A stretch of DNA of 28,637 bases from CAYYNP01 sp964472545 (lineage in GTDB: Bacteria > Planctomycetota > Planctomycetia > Pirellulales > Thermoguttaceae): contig CAYYNP010000107.1 of assembly GCA_964472545.1 (NCBI GenBank), positions 1-28,637 of the forward strand, in the 5' to 3' direction. The position numbers were made by a program, and so were the translations under genes. Below are positions 8,421 to 16,392 of this stretch, one piece after another. Each line of letters begins with the position of its first letter. Position 1 is the first letter of the stretch. Below the pieces are notes generated by a model. That model had not been told where the DNA came from. It ran no database searches and saw only the letters and a list, made by a program, of their open reading frames with translations.

Positions 8421-8499
8421 ATTCGACGGAATCCTCGACGGAGTCCTTGACGCGCACGCCAAGGCGAACATGCCCGGCGATGCCGCATCGGGCAAATGA
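8410..8499 (+). pseudogene. Degenerate second copy of the phosphoesterase 3' end
   Basis: Translated in its own frame, this stretch gives CNLLFDGILDGVLDAH then AKANMPGDAASGK and a stop. The true end of the phosphoesterase at 6411-6488 gives CNLLLDGILDEDAKANMPGD then AAGEK. The DNA copies differ by scattered substitutions and an in-frame 12-base tandem duplication at 8424-8447 (CGACGGAATCCT, CGACGGAGTCCT). No start or upstream phosphoesterase sequence accompanies this copy. It is either the relic of a tandem duplication that once surrounded the C25 gene or a mobile 3' fragment. Confidence 0.75.
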
Positions 8500-8519
8500 A
8501 GACGGGGCCGGCGATGCCC

Positions 8520-9281
8520 TTACTTGCCGCGCAGGGCAAACGCGGCAAGGGCCATGGCCACCGCACACACGGTCGCCGTGATCGCCAGGGCAGAGCCGTT
8601 GAGGGCGTCGACCTGGCCTGCAAACGCCACCCAAGGGTCCTGCACGATACTGACCACGTGCGTCAGCGGGATGAAGTTACTGACGGTGCGCATGTACTCA
8701 GGCATCACGCCCAGCGGCGGGCCGGCCCCGGAGATGAACATCATCGCGAAGAACAGCGACATGCCGACGCCTTGGGCCGTGCGGGCGTTGGGCAACACGG
8801 CTCCGAGAAAGACGCCGATCGCCAGGAAACTGAGTGCGCCGAGCAGGAAGCCGACGAGAAACAACAGCGGACTTTCGGGCGCGTTGCCCCCGTAGGCGGT
8901 CAGCGCGACCGCGAACATCACGGCCATCCCGATCAACGATACGGCCAGCATGACCACGGCCAGTGCGCCGAACAGCGTCCAGCCGGGAATCGAAGAGGCC
9001 TGAAAACGCCGCAGGATGCCCCGCTCCCGGTAGGTCGCCAATCGCACCGGCAGGAAGATCAGCCCCAAGGCGGCAATCACGATCGCCATCGAACTGGGCG
9101 TGTAGTAGTCGATGCCGTTCACGCCCTTGAAGGGGCCGCCGGCGCGAGGGTCTTCGACGCCGAACACGCCGGCCATCACGACTTGCACCAAAAGCGGGAA
9201 GGCGAGCGCCATCGCCAGCGAAAGCGGCTCGCGCAGAAACAGCTTCCACTCGATCCAGGCCAGTTTGACGAACGTGCGCAC
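8520..9281 (-). CDS. ABC-2 type transporter permease
   Basis: A 253-aa membrane protein with about six hydrophobic helices and the ABC-2 membrane fold, the transmembrane half of a drug, lipid or polysaccharide exporter. The start is GTG at 9281, preceded by a GAGGGAG that overlaps the stop region of the ATPase gene. Only 7 bases separate the two genes, so they are surely co-transcribed and probably coupled. An amphipathic start (RTFVKLAWIEWKLFLREP) precedes the first helix, as is typical of ABC-2 permeases. The last codons overlap a 9-bp perfect hairpin. The cargo cannot be inferred. Confidence 0.9.
   Translation of the reverse strand: MRTFVKLAWIEWKLFLREPLSLAMALAFPLLVQVVMAGVFGVEDPRAGGPFKGVNGIDYYTPSSMAIVIAALGLIFLPVRLATYRERGILRRFQASSIPGWTLFGALAVVMLAVSLIGMAVMFAVALTAYGGNAPESPLLFLVGFLLGALSFLAIGVFLGAVLPNARTAQGVGMSLFFAMMFISGAGPPLGVMPEYMRTVSNFIPLTHVVSIVQDPWVAFAGQVDALNGSALAITATVCAVAMALAAFALRGK
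8523..8549 (-). terminator. Hairpin overlapping the permease 3' end
   Basis: CTTGCCGCG (8523-8531) and CGCGGCAAG (8541-8549) form a perfect 9-bp stem with a 9-base loop directly before the minus-strand TAA. It codes for the final residues of the permease. There is no U-tract, so it may end or protect the nadK-to-permease transcript, or be a side effect of codon content. Confidence 0.35.
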
Positions 9282-9288
9282 GGCTTCG

Positions 9289-10212
9289 TCACTCCCTCAT
9301 CGCATGGCCGGTGGTTGCCAGAAAAACATCTTCCAGCGTGGCACGCTCGACGCGCAGATCCGGTGGCGCGATGCCACGGGCGACCAGCGCTGCGGCCACC
9401 CGCGCCAAGACCGCGCCGTGGCCCTCGACGGTAACGCGTTGCCCGGTTTGCCGCACGCAGGCGACCTCCGGGAGGTCCTCCAGGAAGCTGACGTCGAGAG
9501 CGGCAACGTCGGAAGGCGCAGCGGTGAACTTCACAATGACGGCGCGTTGAAGATCATCGATCAGTTTCGAAGGCGTGCCGATGGTGACGACGCGGCCTCG
9601 ATCGACGATCGCGATCCGATCGCAAAGCCGCTCGGCCTCCTCCATGAAATGGGTGACCAAGACGACGGTCGTCCCCCGGTCGCGGATCTCTTCGATCAGG
9701 TCCCAGGCGGTGCGGCGGGCCTGGGGATCGAGCCCCGTGGTGACTTCGTCGAGGAACACGACCTGCGGCTCGTTGACCAACGCCAGGGCGACGAACAACC
9801 GCTGTTGCTGGCCGCCGGAGAGGCCGCCGAACGACTTGCCGGCATGGTCCGACAGCCCCCACTGATCCATCAACCGTCGCCAGTCGCGGCCGCGGCCGGA
9901 AGCCGTGGCGAAGAGATCCAGCGCTTCCCAAACCTTGAGCCGGTCGGGCAGGGCCGATTCCTGAAGCTGGGAGCCGATGCGGCGGCGGACTTCACCACGC
10001 TGGCCGATCGGATCGAGCCCCAGGATACGGATCGTTCCGGAAGTCGGCTGACGAAGGCCCTGAATGCACTCGACCGTCGTCGTCTTGCCCGCGCCGTTGG
10101 GCCCCAGCAGCCCGAAGATCTCGCCTCCGTAGACTTCGAAGCACATCTCGTCCACGGCAACAAACGCACCGTACTGCTTGCGCAGGCCTTCGACGCGTAT
10201 CACGGTCTGCAT
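9289..10212 (-). CDS. ABC transporter ATP-binding protein (ABC-2 exporter)
   Basis: A 307-aa ATPase that powers the adjacent permease. ATG at 10212 follows GGAAGG on the minus strand with a 6-base spacer. Motifs are Walker A GPNGAGKTT (about 37-45), Q-loop Gln at 82 or 84, signature LSGGQQQR (131-138), Walker B VVFLDE (151-156) and switch His188 in LVTHFMEE. The D-loop side reads LDEVTTGLDPQ, with Val where Pro is usual (LDEPT); the catalytic Glu is intact. Residues from about 225 form the regulatory C-terminal extension common in DrrA/CcmA-type exporters. It lies between an exported protein of unknown function and the permease. Confidence 0.94.
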   Translation of the reverse strand: MQTVIRVEGLRKQYGAFVAVDEMCFEVYGGEIFGLLGPNGAGKTTTVECIQGLRQPTSGTIRILGLDPIGQRGEVRRRIGSQLQESALPDRLKVWEALDLFATASGRGRDWRRLMDQWGLSDHAGKSFGGLSGGQQQRLFVALALVNEPQVVFLDEVTTGLDPQARRTAWDLIEEIRDRGTTVVLVTHFMEEAERLCDRIAIVDRGRVVTIGTPSKLIDDLQRAVIVKFTAAPSDVAALDVSFLEDLPEVACVRQTGQRVTVEGHGAVLARVAAALVARGIAPPDLRVERATLEDVFLATTGHAMRE

Positions 10213-10238
10213 GCCGCACCTTCCGCCGTTGCCGGCCC

Positions 10239-10286
10239 CTGTGCGAGTCGGCCACTGTGCGAGTTTGCCACTGTGCGAGTCTGCCG
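10239..10286. repeat. Three tandem 16-bp repeats
   Basis: Units at 10239-10254, 10255-10270 and 10271-10286 each start with CTGTGCGAGT and end with CGGCCA, TTGCCA and CTGCCG. They fill most of the 75-base gap between the stop of the minus-strand gene at 10288 and the ATPase start at 10212. There are no spacers, so this is not a CRISPR. It could be a protein-binding array or slipped-strand expansion. Confidence 0.85.
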
Positions 10287-10287
10287 A

Positions 10288-11157
10288 TTACTGTCGCCGT
10301 GCGATCCGGTCGGTCGCGGGCAGCAACCGCTCGGTGAATCGGGTCACGTAGTGTAGGCTGCTGGCCCGGCCGCGGAAGCCGACCACGTGCTTGTCGACGT
10401 CCATCTGCTGGCTCAGCACGCGGCCGGCGTTGATGTCAAACCGTACGATGCCGGCCGTCTCGCGCTGGATCAACTGCGACTCGACCGCCGGATCGCTGAT
10501 CGGCGTGAGAATTCGCGTGGCCACGCGAATCGTCGCCACGCCCGTGCGAACGCATTCGAGCGTGAACGTCTGCCGGGCTTTGACCTTCTTCAGCAGGCCG
10601 GTGTTCAACTGCACGTCGATCTGCTGCGGATACGACCAGGTGTGGCCTACCGCAATCGGCTCTTCGGGCAGCGGGATCGTCATCGGGCCCTCGCTCTTTG
10701 CCTGGGCCTTGACTTCCTTCCGCTCGCGGTGGACGATCTTGCCGCAGCCGTCCATCGTCACCACGGAGAGCGTCACGCCGACCGACTGGGCCACGTGGCG
10801 AAATCCCTCCGGCGGCTCGGGGTGCCTGCGGCTGTCGTAATGCACCGCCTCGCAACCGGTCAGCTTCTGCCGCATGTCGACGTACTCGACCAGATGGTCG
10901 AACGTGGCCGTGCCGTCGGGCTGTACTTCGCCCACGCGCCAGGCCTTGACCGAGCGGCTATCGGTCTCGGCCGTCTTGCTCGTACCGGAAACCGACGTGC
11001 GGATGCTCACCCGGTGGGCCACTTCCCAGCGGAGCGATTGGCCGGGCTCGAACCGGTATCGCAGCAGATACTTCTCGCCTTCTGCCTGGGCCCGCGAGAC
11101 CGAGAGCCCCGCCAGAACACACAATACGACCGTCGTCCAACGAACCATTCCGTTCAT
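10288..11157 (-). CDS. Exported protein of unknown function
   Basis: A 289-aa protein with a signal peptide (MVRWTTVVLCVLAGLSVSRAQAE). ATG at 11157 follows AAAGGA on the minus strand; an ATG three codons downstream is possible. The mature part starts YLLRYRFEPGQSLRWEVAHR and is all-beta in character, with repeated strands ending around residue 275. It is reminiscent of DUF6263-like secreted proteins, but this is from memory of pattern and not secure. No catalytic motif was recognised. It lies upstream of the ABC exporter on the same strand, so it may be an accessory periplasmic protein. Its extreme 3' end overlaps the 40-bp repeat shared with the C25 peptidase gene. Confidence 0.75.
   Translation of the reverse strand: MNGMVRWTTVVLCVLAGLSVSRAQAEGEKYLLRYRFEPGQSLRWEVAHRVSIRTSVSGTSKTAETDSRSVKAWRVGEVQPDGTATFDHLVEYVDMRQKLTGCEAVHYDSRRHPEPPEGFRHVAQSVGVTLSVVTMDGCGKIVHRERKEVKAQAKSEGPMTIPLPEEPIAVGHTWSYPQQIDVQLNTGLLKKVKARQTFTLECVRTGVATIRVATRILTPISDPAVESQLIQRETAGIVRFDINAGRVLSQQMDVDKHVVGFRGRASSLHYVTRFTERLLPATDRIARRQ
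10323..10362. repeat. 40-bp repeat shared with 8381-8420
   Basis: Partner of the repeat at 8381-8420 (35 of 40 identical, same orientation). Here it is antisense to codons near the C-terminus of the minus-strand exported protein (reading HYVTRFTERLLPA). Confidence 0.7.
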
Positions 11158-11255
11158 ACTCGCATCCTTTCGAGTTTTCCAACGCGCCGGCCGGTCTCTC
11201 GCGACTTCAGACGGGAGAATCCGCGGCCTCCACGTGCCACGGCCGCACGGGACCG

Positions 11256-12137
11256 CTACGATTTCTGGTTCAAGTTCAAACGGCCGCCCCAGCCGAGCTT
11301 CTCCCGCAGCGTGTGGTAGTAGCTGCGACTCGGTGCGTCGACCAGCTTGAACTTCGCTCGGGCCTTCACAACCCGGACCCGATCATCGGCCTGAAGCGGG
11401 CAGAGCACGCGGCCGTCGACGACCACCGACGCCCCGGCGTGAGGTGCCTCGACCGCCAACTCGTACACGCGTTCGGCCGAATCGACCACGGGCCGATTCG
11501 TCAGTGTGTGGGGGCTGATCGGACTGATCACAAACGCCTGCAGGTCCTTTCGCAGGATGGGACCGCCGGCCGAAAGGCTGTGGGCGGTCGACCCCACCGG
11601 AGTGCTGATAATCAAGCCGTCGCAACTATAGGTAGTTACCAATTCCGAGTCAACGCGGAGATCGATCCCCATGATGCGAAACGGCGGCCCGGTTTGCACC
11701 GCCACCTCATTTAGCCCAAGTTGCCCACACACCACGTTGCCGTCTCGCAGCACCTGGCACTCGAACATCAAATGCTCGACGTACCCGATCTTGCCTTCAC
11801 AAAAGTCCCGCAGCACATTGGGCAATTCGTCGGGCGAAAGGTCCGCCAGAAATCCGAGCCTACCCAGATTCACTGCAACGACGGGCACTTGGCGTGCCCC
11901 CATCTGATGGGCAGCATGGAGAATCGACCCGTCGCCGCCGAGCACGATCGCCACATCGGCGTCGGTCGTGGAGAAGTCCTCATTGCCGGTGAAGTCGGAG
12001 GCCACGATCCGCACGTGGCGTTCAATCGAGGAACGGAGGCGTTGAGCCTGGTCCAGGACCTCCTGGCGACCCCCGAAGCCCATCAGCAGGGCACGCTTCA
12101 GGTCGCCGGCCGGTGCTTGGCAGCGGGTGTCACTCAT
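11256..12137 (-). CDS. nadK: NAD kinase
   Basis: ATP-dependent phosphorylation of NAD to NADP in the cytoplasm; a housekeeping enzyme of 293 aa, the usual length. Diagnostic motifs are VLGGDGSILHAAH (GGDGS at about 67-71, ATP/NAD binding), NLGRLGFLAD, LNEVAV (N143-E144) and the conserved CDGLIISTPVGSTAHSLSAGG. The ATG at 12137 was chosen over an open frame reaching back to 12335 because the family begins here and a -10-like TATTAT lies only six bases upstream. No separate Shine-Dalgarno site fits, so the message may be leaderless. It is the first gene of the minus-strand group running to the ABC permease, with a 98-base gap to the next gene. Confidence 0.93.
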   Translation of the reverse strand: MSDTRCQAPAGDLKRALLMGFGGRQEVLDQAQRLRSSIERHVRIVASDFTGNEDFSTTDADVAIVLGGDGSILHAAHQMGARQVPVVAVNLGRLGFLADLSPDELPNVLRDFCEGKIGYVEHLMFECQVLRDGNVVCGQLGLNEVAVQTGPPFRIMGIDLRVDSELVTTYSCDGLIISTPVGSTAHSLSAGGPILRKDLQAFVISPISPHTLTNRPVVDSAERVYELAVEAPHAGASVVVDGRVLCPLQADDRVRVVKARAKFKLVDAPSRSYYHTLREKLGWGGRLNLNQKS

Positions 12138-12143
12138 TCCCCG

Positions 12144-12149
12144 ATAATA
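12144..12149 (-). promoter_or_regulatory. Possible -10 element of a leaderless nadK promoter
   Basis: On the minus strand the sequence reads TATTAT, CGGGGA, ATG. A -10 here would put the transcription start at or within a base of the nadK initiation codon. The matching -35 region about 17 bases upstream (TGGTCT) is poor, so this is tentative. Confidence 0.35.
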
Positions 12150-12285
12150 GCCTCTGCAAGACGAAAAGACCACAGGGAGCAGCCCGCATGATTGCTGGTT
12201 GCTCCGGGCGGCATTAACTTCGCCTGGCAGGTGCCCGGTTGCGCAGGTCGTTGACGGAAGTACCCCTGCTTTCAGGAGAATCGCG

Positions 12286-12684
12286 ATGTTTGCCACCAGG
12301 ATTTCAGATGAGCAGTACGTTGAGCGAATCCGCAAGCGGATCCGAGAGCCGAAATGAGCCCGCTATATCCGCGGGATTGGGGGATTGGGGCTCCTTATTG
12401 TGGCCGTCTGGATGGCATATGCGTTTTTGACCATCCTGTTTGGGCTCGGTAATCCGCCGCCAAACCAGCAGGCAGCACTCGCGGGGGCCTTCGGTGTTGC
12501 CTTCTTGTTCGGCTTCATCGTCGGCTACATCATGTATAAAGCCGCCTATGCGGTTGGCCATTTCTTCGCCGCGTCGATGTTCGACTACCGCAAAGAGCGC
12601 TTGTTGCTCGAGTGTTGGGACGCTATGCACGGGCGCCCGGACGACGATGACGCGACGCGTCGCGCGTGGGACCGCTCGATGTGA
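12286..12684 (+). pseudogene. Small membrane protein interrupted by an in-frame TGA
   Basis: The ATG at 12286 has a good AGGAGA at 12274-12279 and reads MFATRISDEQYVERIRKRIR then EPK before TGA at 12355-12357. The same frame continues without another stop to 12684: ARYIRGIGGLGLLIVAVW leads into two hydrophobic segments (about 42-60 and 72-100 of the joined product), then a charged tail FDYRKERLLLECWDAMHGRP. A basic cytoplasmic start, RYIRG and a membrane helix look like one natural protein of about 132 codons cut by a single stop. Reinitiation at TTG 12385 would leave 99 aa but has no good ribosome site. A CGA-to-TGA or TGG-to-TGA change, a sequencing error, or readthrough would explain it. 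Family not recognised. Confidence 0.6.
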
Positions 12685-12736
12685 GATGCTGGTGCGTGCC
12701 GCGGCGCGACCACCGGTCGCGGCTTTGTTATTGAAG

Positions 12737-13999
12737 CTATCGCTCGCCACCGAGGGCCATCAAGTGCGTGGCGGTCCGCAGATACATGACGCCGCCGGAG
12801 ACCGCCGGCGTGGCGTTGGTGGGCTCTTCGAGGTCGATCCGCCCGAGCAGCTTGAACTCTTTCTCTGCTGCCAGCACGACCATTTCGCCGTCGCGCGAGG
12901 CGCAGTAGATCCGATCTGCCACGCGAATCGGCGAGCAGAAGTAGTTGCCGCCGACGCGCTCCTGCCAGTGGATCTTGCCGCTGGGGGCGTCGATGCAGGT
13001 TACCACGCCGAGGTCGTACCACACGAACAGCAGATCCCGGCGAGCGACCGGCGTGCAAACGTACGGCAGTGAGCCCTTGAGTTCATAGGCCACCTCAGGC
13101 TTTCGCCCGGTTCGCGGATCGCCCGGCCGCACGGCGAACATGCTCGTGCCGCGGCCGCCTTCGCCGCACGAGGTGAGAATCAGTCCCCCGGCGATCGTGG
13201 GCGACGCCACGACCCGATCGTCGAATAGCTCGATGTCCCAGTGCTTCCTGCCGGTGCACGGGTCGAGACTTATCAGGCCGTACGCCGAGCCGGCCATGAT
13301 CAACTGCGGCGGCCCCTGCCCTTCGCGGTAGATACAGGGCGTGGCGTAGCCGCCTTTCTTGATCGGCAGGTCGGTCTTCCAGCGGGTTTGGCCGGTGGCC
13401 GCGTCCAGTGCGACGGCGAAGCTCTTCGCGTTTTGGTCGTTCGGTGCGATCACCAAATCCTCGAACACGATCGGGGAGGCCCCGTATCCGTGCTGCGCGC
13501 TGTACGGCCCCAGATCTCGGCGCCAGACGTCGCGCCCCTTCTCTCGGTCAACGGCCAGAAGTGTGTACTCCTCGGGAGTGGCCCACGCCAAGTAAACGTG
13601 CTTCTCATCGGCCGCGGGCGTCGAAGCGTCGTAGTTGTTCAAACGGTGTTTCGTGTGCGTGCTCGACTCAAACGACCGCTTCCAGATCAGACTTCCGTCC
13701 CCACGCTTCAGGCAGCGGAGCATCCGTGTGGCGTCTTGTTCGTCGGCCGAGACGATGAAGAGTTGGTCTCCGCAAACCACGGGCGAGGAGTGTCCGGTGC
13801 CGGGTAACGCGACCCGGAAACCGTAATCTGTGGAATCCCAGACGGCGGGAATGCTCCTAGACTCACTCTCTCCACAGCCGTTGGGGCCACGAAATCGGCT
13901 CCACGCCTCGGCCGACGAAGCCAGCGGCGACCACCCGACAACCGCGAACCACAGCAGCAGTGTGAGACGTAGAACATAGGTGAGACGTCGCGAGAGCAT
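12737..13999 (-). CDS. Secreted PQQ-like beta-propeller protein (second copy of family)
   Basis: A 420-aa exported beta-propeller, paralogous in architecture to the protein at 1665-2942. ATG at 13999 is followed by a signal peptide (YVLRLTLLLWFAVVGWSPLASSAEA); the frame is open to 14146, but that part is Arg/Cys-rich and lacks export features. The mature protein opens with WSRFRGPNGCG, the W-x-x-F-R-G-P signature. Blade motifs include SSPVVCGDQLFIVS, GYGASPIVFEDLVIAP, VVASPTIAGGLILTSC and NYFCSPIRVADRIYCASRDG. No enzyme residues recognised; likely an envelope scaffold or binding protein. It is divergent from the S41 protease gene, with about 250 bases between the starts. Confidence 0.87.
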   Translation of the reverse strand: MLSRRLTYVLRLTLLLWFAVVGWSPLASSAEAWSRFRGPNGCGESESRSIPAVWDSTDYGFRVALPGTGHSSPVVCGDQLFIVSADEQDATRMLRCLKRGDGSLIWKRSFESSTHTKHRLNNYDASTPAADEKHVYLAWATPEEYTLLAVDREKGRDVWRRDLGPYSAQHGYGASPIVFEDLVIAPNDQNAKSFAVALDAATGQTRWKTDLPIKKGGYATPCIYREGQGPPQLIMAGSAYGLISLDPCTGRKHWDIELFDDRVVASPTIAGGLILTSCGEGGRGTSMFAVRPGDPRTGRKPEVAYELKGSLPYVCTPVARRDLLFVWYDLGVVTCIDAPSGKIHWQERVGGNYFCSPIRVADRIYCASRDGEMVVLAAEKEFKLLGRIDLEEPTNATPAVSGGVMYLRTATHLMALGGER

Positions 14000-14151
14000 T
14001 GGGGATTGTCCTATCCAGGGTATCTGCCGAGGAACTTCTGGTGCCGAAATCGGTTCTATTGTATGTGCGGGTATGTTGCGTTGCCAGCGCGCGCCGCAAT
14101 GCGCCCGATTCGTACGGCAAGCCCCCCCCTTTTGGGAAGCGTGCATCGATC

Positions 14152-14180
14152 TTGTTTCCGTGCATGCAGCAAGGTACGAT
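14152..14180 (+). promoter_or_regulatory. Candidate promoter for the S41 protease gene
   Basis: TTGTTT (14152-14157) and TACGAT (14175-14180) are spaced 17 bases apart, 72 bases upstream of the protease start. The -35 match is only TTG and the -10 match four of six, so confidence is low. Confidence 0.3.
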
Positions 14181-14193
14181 AGACGAAACTACG

Positions 14194-14210
14194 TAGACTA
14201 CGGAAGTCTA
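14194..14210. promoter_or_regulatory. Small inverted repeat in the protease leader
   Basis: TAGACT (14194-14199), five bases, AGTCTA (14205-14210). It overlaps the palindrome CTACGTAG at 14189-14196 and lies just downstream of the candidate promoter, where an operator could sit. No regulator is encoded nearby. Confidence 0.25.
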
Positions 14211-14252
14211 GATTCTTATCCCAGTTTCCCCCAGATTTATGAGGGGTGTTGA

Positions 14253-16325
14253 ATGACTCGTCGTATGGTTTTCGGTTGGGGCCGCCCTTTGGCCGTCGTG
14301 TCGTGGGCGTTGCTGATATTGTGGATTGCCTGCCCGGTCGCCTCGGACGATCTGGTGGACCCCGGTCCGATGGAGAGGACGATTACCCGCTCTGTAGTAC
14401 ACCATCTGGATGAGGATCACCTGCTCAACCGCGAAGTCGACGACGAGATCTCGAAGCGGTGCATGAAGATCTTCCTCAAGTCGCTCGACCCGTGGAAGGT
14501 CTACTTCTACCAGTCCGACATCGACACGTTTATGAAGGACGAGACCAACCTCGACGACATGGTCCGCAAGGCCGATCTGACGTTCGCCTACACGGTCTTC
14601 AAGGTCTACTTGCAGCGGATCGATGAACGGGTGGCGATGATCGACGAGTTGCTGGCCGGCCCGTTGGACTTCACCATCGACGAGACGATGCTCAGCGATC
14701 GCGACCTAGCCCAATACCCCAAGACGGTAGCCGAAGCCCGCGACCGCTGGCGGAAGCGGATCAAGTACGAGTTGCTGATGCTCAAGGCCGACGAAGAGGA
14801 GGGCCAAGAGGCGCTCGATAAGCTCTCGCGGCGGTACCACAGCCTTTCGAAGCGGATGCATCAGACCGACACCGACGAGTTGCTCGAGATGTATCTGACC
14901 TCGATCAGCATGTCGTTCGATCCACATACCAGCTACATGTCGCCCAGCACGCTGAAGAACTTCGAGATTCAGATGAAGCTGGAACTCGACGGCATCGGGG
15001 CCTCGCTGCAATCGATCGACGGCTACACGGTGGTCAAGAAGCTGATCCCCGGCGGCGCTGCCGACAAGGACGGCCGGCTGAAGGTCGAAGACAAGATCGT
15101 GGGCGTTGCCGAAGGCGCCGTGGACGCCGATGGCGCCGGTGAGATCGTCGACATCGTCGATATGAAGCTCAAAGAGGTGGTGAAGAAGATCCGCGGCAAG
15201 CGGGGTACGGTGGTCCGGCTCGAAGTGGTACCGGTGGGCGGCGGCGAGCGCAAGGTGATCGAGATCACCCGGGCGAAGATCGAATTGACGGACAGCGAAG
15301 CCCAGAGCGAGACCTTCGAGGCCGGCAAGAAGGCCGACGGCTCGGCGTACAAGGTCGGCGTGATCGATTTGCCCAGCTTCTATATGGACATGGATCGGGC
15401 CCGGGCCGGCGACCCCAATTACAAGAGCACCACCCGCGACGTCCGCCGGATACTGGAGGAGTTCAAGGGGCAGGGCGTCGACGCGGTGATCCTTGACCTG
15501 CGGCGTAACGGCGGCGGATCGCTGACCGAGGCGATCAATTGTACGGGGCTGTTCATCGACGAAGGGCCCGTGGTTCAGGTCAAGACTGCCGAAGGGAAGG
15601 TCAACCCGTATCACGACCTCGAGCCGGGAACCGCCTGGGCCGGGCCGTTGGTCGTGTTGACCAGCCAGTTCAGCGCCAGTGCCAGCGAAATCCTCGCCGG
15701 CGCCGTACAGGACTACCACCGCGGCCTGATCGTCGGTGATCGGGCGACCCACGGCAAGGGAACCGTGCAGAGCCTGATGGACCTCGGCCGGCGGCTGTTC
15801 GGCCCCACGAATTCGGGCCAGATGGGGGCGCTGAAGATCACCATGCAGCAATTCTATCGCCCTAGCGGCGCCAGCACGCAGAAGAAGGGCGTCGAGGCCG
15901 ACATCGAACTGCCCTCGCTGACCACCCACCTCGACGTGGGTGAGGCCGACCTCGATTACCCGGTCGAGTTCGACAAGGTCAGCCGGCTCGAGTTCGAGCT
16001 GTCCGGCATGGTCAACCAGGCCGTCTGCGACCAATTGCGGTCTCTCTCCCAAACGCGGCTGAAGGACTCCGAGGATTTCCAAAAGGTCCTCGAGCGGATC
16101 GAACGCTATAAGGAGCAAAAGGCCCGCAAGCAGGTCACGCTCAACGAGGAGAAGTTCCTTAAGGAGCGTGCCGAAATGAACGCCGATCGGGAAGAAGAGA
16201 AGACCTTCGAGGAACTCAACGACCCGAACAAGCCGGCCATCGAGCGCGACTACTACCTGGAGGAAGCGCTGGCCATCGTGGTCGACTTCATGAACATCCG
16301 CCAGGTGGCCGCCCGGACGAACTGA
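14253..16325 (+). CDS. prc: Tsp/Prc-type S41 carboxy-terminal processing protease
   Basis: A 690-aa serine protease that degrades or trims envelope proteins from their C-termini. The ATG at 14253 follows GAGGGG at 14241-14246. Residues 1-31 are a signal peptide or anchor (VVSWALLILWIACPVAS). A helical N-terminal region runs to about 235, with the Tsp-like SISMSFDPHTSYMSP. A PDZ domain covers about 237-330 (GIGASLQ, VVKKLIPGGAADKDGRLKVEDKI). The S41 catalytic domain follows: VILDLRRNGGGSL, the nucleophile Ser within FSASASE (474-478), and the general base K502 in THGKGTVQ. A charged C-terminal helical domain ends the protein, as in E. coli Tsp rather than the shorter CtpA. It lies divergent from a beta-propeller gene and 67 bases before an SDR gene. 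Confidence 0.93.
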   Translation: MTRRMVFGWGRPLAVVSWALLILWIACPVASDDLVDPGPMERTITRSVVHHLDEDHLLNREVDDEISKRCMKIFLKSLDPWKVYFYQSDIDTFMKDETNLDDMVRKADLTFAYTVFKVYLQRIDERVAMIDELLAGPLDFTIDETMLSDRDLAQYPKTVAEARDRWRKRIKYELLMLKADEEEGQEALDKLSRRYHSLSKRMHQTDTDELLEMYLTSISMSFDPHTSYMSPSTLKNFEIQMKLELDGIGASLQSIDGYTVVKKLIPGGAADKDGRLKVEDKIVGVAEGAVDADGAGEIVDIVDMKLKEVVKKIRGKRGTVVRLEVVPVGGGERKVIEITRAKIELTDSEAQSETFEAGKKADGSAYKVGVIDLPSFYMDMDRARAGDPNYKSTTRDVRRILEEFKGQGVDAVILDLRRNGGGSLTEAINCTGLFIDEGPVVQVKTAEGKVNPYHDLEPGTAWAGPLVVLTSQFSASASEILAGAVQDYHRGLIVGDRATHGKGTVQSLMDLGRRLFGPTNSGQMGALKITMQQFYRPSGASTQKKGVEADIELPSLTTHLDVGEADLDYPVEFDKVSRLEFELSGMVNQAVCDQLRSLSQTRLKDSEDFQKVLERIERYKEQKARKQVTLNEEKFLKERAEMNADREEEKTFEELNDPNKPAIERDYYLEEALAIVVDFMNIRQVAARTN

Positions 16326-16347
16326 CGCCGCCTTCAACCGACGCCCC

Positions 16348-16366
16348 CGGTGGCCCCTGGCCACCG
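16348..16366 (+). terminator. Hairpin after the S41 protease gene
   Basis: CGGTGGCC and GGCCACCG form a perfect 8-bp stem with a 3-base loop, 22 bases after the protease stop and before the SDR start. No U-tract follows. It may attenuate transcription into the SDR gene. Confidence 0.45.
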
Positions 16367-16392
16367 CGGCGCGGTCCTGATATCCTATCGCC

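Noticed and set aside
10239..10286. CRISPR array
   Set aside because: The units are 16 bp, directly abutting, without spacers and without cas genes.
12355..12375. Selenocysteine insertion at the TGA
   Set aside because: The hairpin after the TGA is only 5 bp and starts one base after the codon, unlike bacterial SECIS geometry; no selenoprotein family was recognised and no Sec machinery is in the window.
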